Source: JBEKVE01 sp049514335 (GTDB taxonomy: Bacteria > Actinomycetota > Acidimicrobiia > Acidimicrobiales > UBA8190). From it: DNA of 24,051 nucleotides. Positions within the stretch are counted from its first letter, which is position 1. Each line of letters opens with the position of its first letter. Below, in pieces: positions 20,296 to 24,051 of this stretch. The notes below the pieces were generated by a model. The model made no database searches and was not told where the DNA came from. It saw only the letters and a program-made list of their open reading frames with translations. The stretch spans positions 1-24,051 of the forward strand of contig JBEKVE010000025.1 in NCBI GenBank assembly GCA_049514335.1, given 5' to 3'. The position numbers and the translations under genes were made by a program.

Positions 20296-21543
20296 ATGGC
20301 CACGTCCGCTGCGGCGGGCACGGCGATCGCACAGGACGAGGAGAGGAGGGCGGATCCCGCCCTCCTCTCCGTCGTCACCGACGCCGGCACCCGCAAGCCC
20401 GCCACCGATAGTTCCGCCACGGCGTCGAGCACCGAGGCGCAGCTTCAACGTGCCGGCGGAGGGGGACGCAAGGGGGGCGACGCGGGGGGAGGGTCGGGCG
20501 ACGGCGGATCTCCGCCGCCCGCCGCCCGCCGACGCCGGGCCACGGCGTGGTGGCGCGCCGAGCGCCTCCTTCCCCACGGCCTGCACGTCTTCGCCTTCGT
20601 CCCCTTCGTCGCCCTCGGTTTCATCCTGGGGGTGTTGGTGTGGAAGGCCATCCCCGCCATCCGCTACAACGGCGCCGGGTTCTTCACCCATTCGGCGTGG
20701 AGCCTCGGCAACCTCTACGCACCGCTCGTCACCTCCGGCGGCGTGACGCATCCCCCCGAGGCCTCCTACGGGGCGCTCCCGCTCATCGTGGGGACGGTGG
20801 TGTCCTCGGCCATCGCCGTGATCCTGGCCGTCCCGGTGGCCGTGGGCACCGCCCTCATCGTGGTGGAGAAGCTGCCGCCGCGCCTGTCGTCGGCGGTGGG
20901 CTTCTGCATGGAGGTGCTGGCCGGGGTGCCGAGCGTCATCTACGGCCTGTGGGGCTTCTTCACCCTGGGCCCGTTCCTCGCCCACGACGTGGCGCCCATC
21001 TGGGCGAACCACCTCCCCGATGTTCCCGTGCTGCGCTTCTTCCGGGGACCCACCTACAGCGGCGAGGGGCTGTTCACCGTGGGCGTGGTGCTCGCCATCA
21101 TGATCCTTCCCATCATCGCCGCCACCACCCGCGACCTGTTGCGCCAGGTGCCGAGAGCAAACGTCGAGGGCGCCGTGGCCCTCGGCATGACCGAGTCCGA
21201 GGCCCTCGGCACCGTCACCATCCCGTGGGTGCGAAGCGGCGTGATCGGCGCCACCGTCCTCGGGCTCGGACGGGCGCTCGGGGAGACCATCGCCGTGGCC
21301 ATGGTGAGCGGATCGCTCGTGGGGGCCAACGTGCACTCGTTCTACGGGTCGTTCGGCACCATCGCCGCCACCATCGTCAACCAGCTCGACAGCGCCCTCG
21401 ACGACGTGAGCGGCCTGGCCACCGCCACCCTGGCCGAGCTCGGCCTCGTCCTCCTCGTCATCACGCTGCTGGCCAACGTGGGCGCCCGCCTCCTCGTGCG
21501 CCGGGTGGCCACCACCGCCCTGCCGGTGGGACGGGGGATCTGA
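20296..21543 (+). CDS. pstC: phosphate ABC transporter permease PstC
   Basis: A 415-aa inner permease. The first 90 or so residues are a low-complexity cytoplasmic tail (Gly-rich GGGGRKGGDAGGGSGDGG, then AARRRR), longer than usual for PstC. Six or so transmembrane helices follow, starting LHVFAFVPFVALGFILGVLV. The MetI-type permease signature EGAVALGMTESEALGTVTIP (EAA loop) contacts PstB. FFTHSAWSLG and VPSVIYGLWGFFTLGP are PstC-typical. ATG 20296 has a poor ribosome-binding site, and a strong hairpin occupies codons 14-27, yet no alternative in-frame start exists between that hairpin and the first helix. Confidence 0.93.
   Translation: MATSAAAGTAIAQDEERRADPALLSVVTDAGTRKPATDSSATASSTEAQLQRAGGGGRKGGDAGGGSGDGGSPPPAARRRRATAWWRAERLLPHGLHVFAFVPFVALGFILGVLVWKAIPAIRYNGAGFFTHSAWSLGNLYAPLVTSGGVTHPPEASYGALPLIVGTVVSSAIAVILAVPVAVGTALIVVEKLPPRLSSAVGFCMEVLAGVPSVIYGLWGFFTLGPFLAHDVAPIWANHLPDVPVLRFFRGPTYSGEGLFTVGVVLAIMILPIIAATTRDLLRQVPRANVEGAVALGMTESEALGTVTIPWVRSGVIGATVLGLGRALGETIAVAMVSGSLVGANVHSFYGSFGTIAATIVNQLDSALDDVSGLATATLAELGLVLLVITLLANVGARLLVRRVATTALPVGRGI
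20335..20376 (+). other. very stable hairpin inside the 5' coding region of pstC
   Basis: A perfect 14-bp stem, GGAGAGGAGGGCGG (20340-20353) with CCGCCCTCCTCTCC (20357-20370), closes a 3-base loop. GACGA (20335-20339) and TCGTC (20372-20376) extend it by five pairs around one bulged G. It looks like a pstS-pstC intercistronic terminator or attenuator but lies within codons 14-27 of pstC. No U-run follows. Confidence 0.8.
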
Positions 21544-21545
21544 CC

Positions 21546-22463
21546 GTGTCCCTGGCCGCCGTCACCTCGACTCCTTCCCGGCCCCGTCACTCGCTCGGTC
21601 GGCGCAAGGCGCGCAACCGCCTGGTGTGGGTGCTCTCGGCGCTCGCCCTCGCCCTGGTGGTGGCGCCGGTGGTGTCGATCCTCATCGGCGTGGCAGGCCG
21701 GGCGCTCGCCCACTTCCACTTCAACCTCCTCACCACCTTCCCGGTGGGCAACGCCGGCGGTCTGCTCAACTCCATGGAGGGCACCGCCGTCATCGTCATC
21801 GGGGTGCTCGTGCTGTCCGGTGTCATCGGCATCGCCGGTGGTGTGTACCTGGCCGAGTACACGAAGACGGGGCGGGGCGGCTTCCTGCGCGGTGCCTCGG
21901 AGGTGCTCGCCGGTGTGCCCTCCATCATCATCGGCTTCGTGGGATATGTCGCCCTGGTGGTGGCGCTGCACTGGGGCTACTCGGTGTACGCCGGAGTCAT
22001 CGCCGTGTCGATCCTGGTGCTCCCCTACATCACCAAGACCACCGAGGTGGCGCTGCGCAACGTGCCCACCAACTATCGCGAGGGGGGTGAGGCGCTCGGC
22101 ATGCGCAGCGGCTACGCCCTGCGCAAGCTGGTGCTGCGCCCCGCCCTGCCCGGCATCGCCACGGGCCTCATCATCGCCCTGGCCATCGCCGTGGGCGAGA
22201 CGGCGCCGCTTCTCTACACCGCCGGCTACAGCTCGCGCGCCCCCACCTTCAGCCTCCACAGCTCACCCATCGGGTACCTGACCTACAACGTGTTCACCGA
22301 CTACAACCAGCCCAGCAACCTCGCCCACGAGCGCGCCGACGCCGCTGCGCTGCTCCTCATCGTCCTCGTCCTCGTCCTCATCATCGTGGCCCGCCTCGTC
22401 GTCATGACCACGCAGCGCCATTCGCCCGACCGGCCCAAGCGCCTGGGCAAGCGGCAGCGGTGA
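21546..22463 (+). CDS. pstA: phosphate ABC transporter permease PstA
   Basis: The 305-aa second permease. A short basic N-terminus (RRKARNR) leads into about six helices. PstA marks are GGVYLAEYTKTGRGG, EVLAGVPSIIIGFVGYVALV, LPYITKTTEVALRNVP and the EAA loop REGGEALGMRSGYALRKLVL. IAVGETAPLLYTAG is also typical. The GTG start lies two bases after the pstC stop. The end overlaps the response-regulator start as GTGA, showing coupling. The C-terminus is basic (RPKRLGKRQR). Confidence 0.94.
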   Translation: MSLAAVTSTPSRPRHSLGRRKARNRLVWVLSALALALVVAPVVSILIGVAGRALAHFHFNLLTTFPVGNAGGLLNSMEGTAVIVIGVLVLSGVIGIAGGVYLAEYTKTGRGGFLRGASEVLAGVPSIIIGFVGYVALVVALHWGYSVYAGVIAVSILVLPYITKTTEVALRNVPTNYREGGEALGMRSGYALRKLVLRPALPGIATGLIIALAIAVGETAPLLYTAGYSSRAPTFSLHSSPIGYLTYNVFTDYNQPSNLAHERADAAALLLIVLVLVLIIVARLVVMTTQRHSPDRPKRLGKRQR

Positions 22464-23254
22464 CCGGGCCCGCCATGTCGAGCGCCGAGGAACGCGAGTC
22501 CGGGGGCCGCGTGCGCGTGCTCGTCGTCGAGGACGAGGAGTCCTACCGCGAGGCGCTCCAGGCCGGACTGTCGAAGGAGGGCTACGAGGTCGAGCTGTCC
22601 GCCGACGGGCTCGACGGCCTGCGGCGCTTCGCCGCCAGCCCGCCCGACGTGGTCCTGCTCGACGTGCTCCTGCCCGGCATGTCGGGCACCGAGGTGTGCC
22701 GCCGCATGCGCGACATCGCCCCCGTGCCCGTCATCATGGTGAGCGCCCTCGACACGGAGGTCGACATCGTCCTCGGCCTCGAGCTCGGTGCGGCCGACTA
22801 CGTCACCAAGCCCTACCACCTGCGCGAGCTGATCGCCCGCATCCAGGCGGTCCTGCGCCGTGTGGCCCCACCCCCCTTCACCGCGCCGCGCGCCGTGCGG
22901 CCCGAGGTGGCGCCGCGATCGGACATCGTGGTGGCGGGGCCGGTGCGGGTCGACTTCGCCCGGCGCGTGGTGTCGGTCGGGAGCGACCCCGTCCACCTGT
23001 CGCGTCGCGAGTTCGACCTGCTCGCCCTGCTGTTGTCCCCTCCCGGCCAGGTGCGCACCCGTGAGGAGCTCATCGACCGCCTGTGGTCGGGGCGCGACCT
23101 GGCCGACACGCGCACGCTCGACACCCACATCCGGCGGCTGCGCGTGAAGCTCGAGCGCGACCCGGCCCGCCCGCACTACCTCGTCACGGTGCGCGGCGTC
23201 GGGTTCCGTTTCGACGCCGAGGGACGGGGAGAGCCAGAGCTCGACGACAGGTGA
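22460..23254 (+). CDS. OmpR/PhoB-family response regulator (PhoP/RegX3-like)
   Basis: A 264-aa two-domain regulator. The receiver has the acidic pair E24/D25 (VVEDEE), phospho-acceptor D68 (LLDVLLPG), S95 in VIMVSA and K117 in YVTKPY. A linker rich in Pro/Ala leads to a winged-helix DNA-binding domain (LSRREFDLLALLL, TRTLDTHIRRLRVKLE, VTVRGVGFRF). The location at the end of the pst operon suggests that it is the phosphate-responsive regulator, perhaps reading the PHO box upstream. No histidine kinase or phoU lies beside it. GTG 22460 couples to pstA; ATG 22475 is an alternative. It overlaps chrA as GTGA. Confidence 0.9.
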   Translation: MTGPAMSSAEERESGGRVRVLVVEDEESYREALQAGLSKEGYEVELSADGLDGLRRFAASPPDVVLLDVLLPGMSGTEVCRRMRDIAPVPVIMVSALDTEVDIVLGLELGAADYVTKPYHLRELIARIQAVLRRVAPPPFTAPRAVRPEVAPRSDIVVAGPVRVDFARRVVSVGSDPVHLSRREFDLLALLLSPPGQVRTREELIDRLWSGRDLADTRTLDTHIRRLRVKLERDPARPHYLVTVRGVGFRFDAEGRGEPELDDR

Positions 23255-24051
23255 GCGAGCGGCGCAGCCGCCTGCTCGAAGTGGCCGCGGTGTCGGCCAA
23301 GTTGGGTGTGCTCGGCTTCGGTGGCCCCGCCGCCCACGTGGCGCTGTTGCGCACCGAGGTGGTCGAGCGTCGCCAGTGGATCTCCGACCCGGAGTTCGTC
23401 GACCTGCTCGGCGCCACGAGCGCCCTGCCCGGTCCGGGGTCGACGCAGATGGTGATCGCCGTCGGCCGCCGCCGTGCCGGGTGGGCGGGCCTGCTCGTGG
23501 CGGGGACGTGCTTCATCGCCCCGGCCACGGCCATCGTCCTCGTCCTGGCGTGGCTGTACGTGTCCTACGGCCACCTGCCGGCGGTGGGCGGGGTGCTGTA
23601 CGGCGTCAAGCCGGTGGTGGTGGCGGTGATCGTCATGGCGCTGTGCGGTCTCGTGGCCGGTGCGGCGCGCACCGGGGCCGCCCCCGTGGTGGTGGCAGCG
23701 GGCGCGGCCGGGGGGTTCCTGGCCGGAGCCGACCCGCTCGTCGTGCTGGCCGTCGGCGCCGTGGCCCTCATGGTGTGGCGAAACGCGCCGCGCCTCGGCG
23801 CCCGGGGTTCGGTCGCCGGGGTGGTGCTGCCCGCAGTGGCCTCGTCGCAGGGACGCGGTGCCGGCGCCGTGGCGGCGCGGCGAACCGAGGCCGCCGCGCA
23901 CGTGGGGCTGTGGCCGCTCGTGCGCGAGTTCGCCAAGCTGGGCGTGATCGTCTTCGGCAGCGGCTACGTGCTGCTCGCCTTTCTGCAACGCGACCTGGTC
24001 CACCAGCTGCACTGGATCGGTGCCCGTCAGCTCCTCGACGCCGTGGCGGCC
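23251..24051 (+). CDS. chrA: chromate transporter ChrA (CHR family), 3'-truncated by the window edge
   Basis: 267 codons are seen and the frame is open at the edge. It is a membrane protein of the CHR family. The N-terminal half shows the signature LGVLGFGGPAAHVALLRTEV, RRQWISDPEFVDLLGATSAL and PGPGSTQM. Several hydrophobic helices follow. A second homologous half begins LVREFAKLGVIVFGSGYVLL, so this is the long, two-domain type. CHR proteins expel chromate, a sulfate-like oxyanion, by proton antiport. The GTG start overlaps the response-regulator stop, making it the sixth gene of the phosphate-regulated run. Confidence 0.9.
   Translation, partial: MSERRSRLLEVAAVSAKLGVLGFGGPAAHVALLRTEVVERRQWISDPEFVDLLGATSALPGPGSTQMVIAVGRRRAGWAGLLVAGTCFIAPATAIVLVLAWLYVSYGHLPAVGGVLYGVKPVVVAVIVMALCGLVAGAARTGAAPVVVAAGAAGGFLAGADPLVVLAVGAVALMVWRNAPRLGARGSVAGVVLPAVASSQGRGAGAVAARRTEAAAHVGLWPLVREFAKLGVIVFGSGYVLLAFLQRDLVHQLHWIGARQLLDAVAA

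Overview
The window is about 24 kb of very GC-rich DNA. It has densely packed genes, many GTG starts, frequent ATGA/GTGA stop-start overlaps and several likely leaderless transcripts. Gene content points to a high-GC actinobacterium: DUF3263, GpgS, a GroEL2-type chaperonin under CIRCE, a CysO-type carrier ending in VAGG, actinobacterial-style HemQ, and an 11-bp-unit PHO box. The style fits the class Acidimicrobiia, but that placement is an impression from gene content, not a computed result.

Layout, left to right. (1) The 3' part of rlmB (23S rRNA methyltransferase), whose N-terminal extension is a perfect six-residue tandem repeat. It converges on a minus-strand pair: a possible 28-residue small protein and a DUF929 thioredoxin-like membrane protein. 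(2) A crotonase-family gene, tRNA-Thr(UGU), a probable transposase remnant and a small membrane protein. About 600 bases without a convincing gene follow. (3) A DUF3263 gene coupled to a LytR_C-domain protein. Then come otsB, convergent otsA, a glycerate kinase, a TetR regulator, a DHA2-type efflux pump and convergent gpgS. This is a trehalose/glucosylglycerate (compatible solute) neighbourhood with an efflux module inside it. (4) A SAM-I riboswitch in front of a 'threonine synthase'-type PLP enzyme coupled to a CysO/MoaD-like sulfur carrier, followed by CIRCE-controlled groEL and a strong terminator. (5) A tight four-gene run: hemQ, larE, a stand-alone NIL-domain gene and a conserved hypothetical. 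(6) A five-unit PHO box and a likely leaderless pstB, then pstS, pstC, pstA, an OmpR/PhoB-type response regulator and chrA, which runs off the right edge.

The most interesting unit is the SAM riboswitch, PLP enzyme and sulfur carrier. A riboswitch that senses the end product of methionine synthesis, placed before a threonine-synthase homologue and a thiocarboxylate-type carrier, argues that the pair makes homocysteine from O-phosphohomoserine and carrier-bound sulfide, rather than threonine. The nearby LarE sulfur-insertion enzyme and NIL-domain protein strengthen the sulfur theme. The second interesting unit is the phosphate-starvation operon with an unusual order (pstB first), internal hairpins that could set pstS/pstC ratios, and a response regulator and a chromate-transporter homologue translationally coupled to its end.
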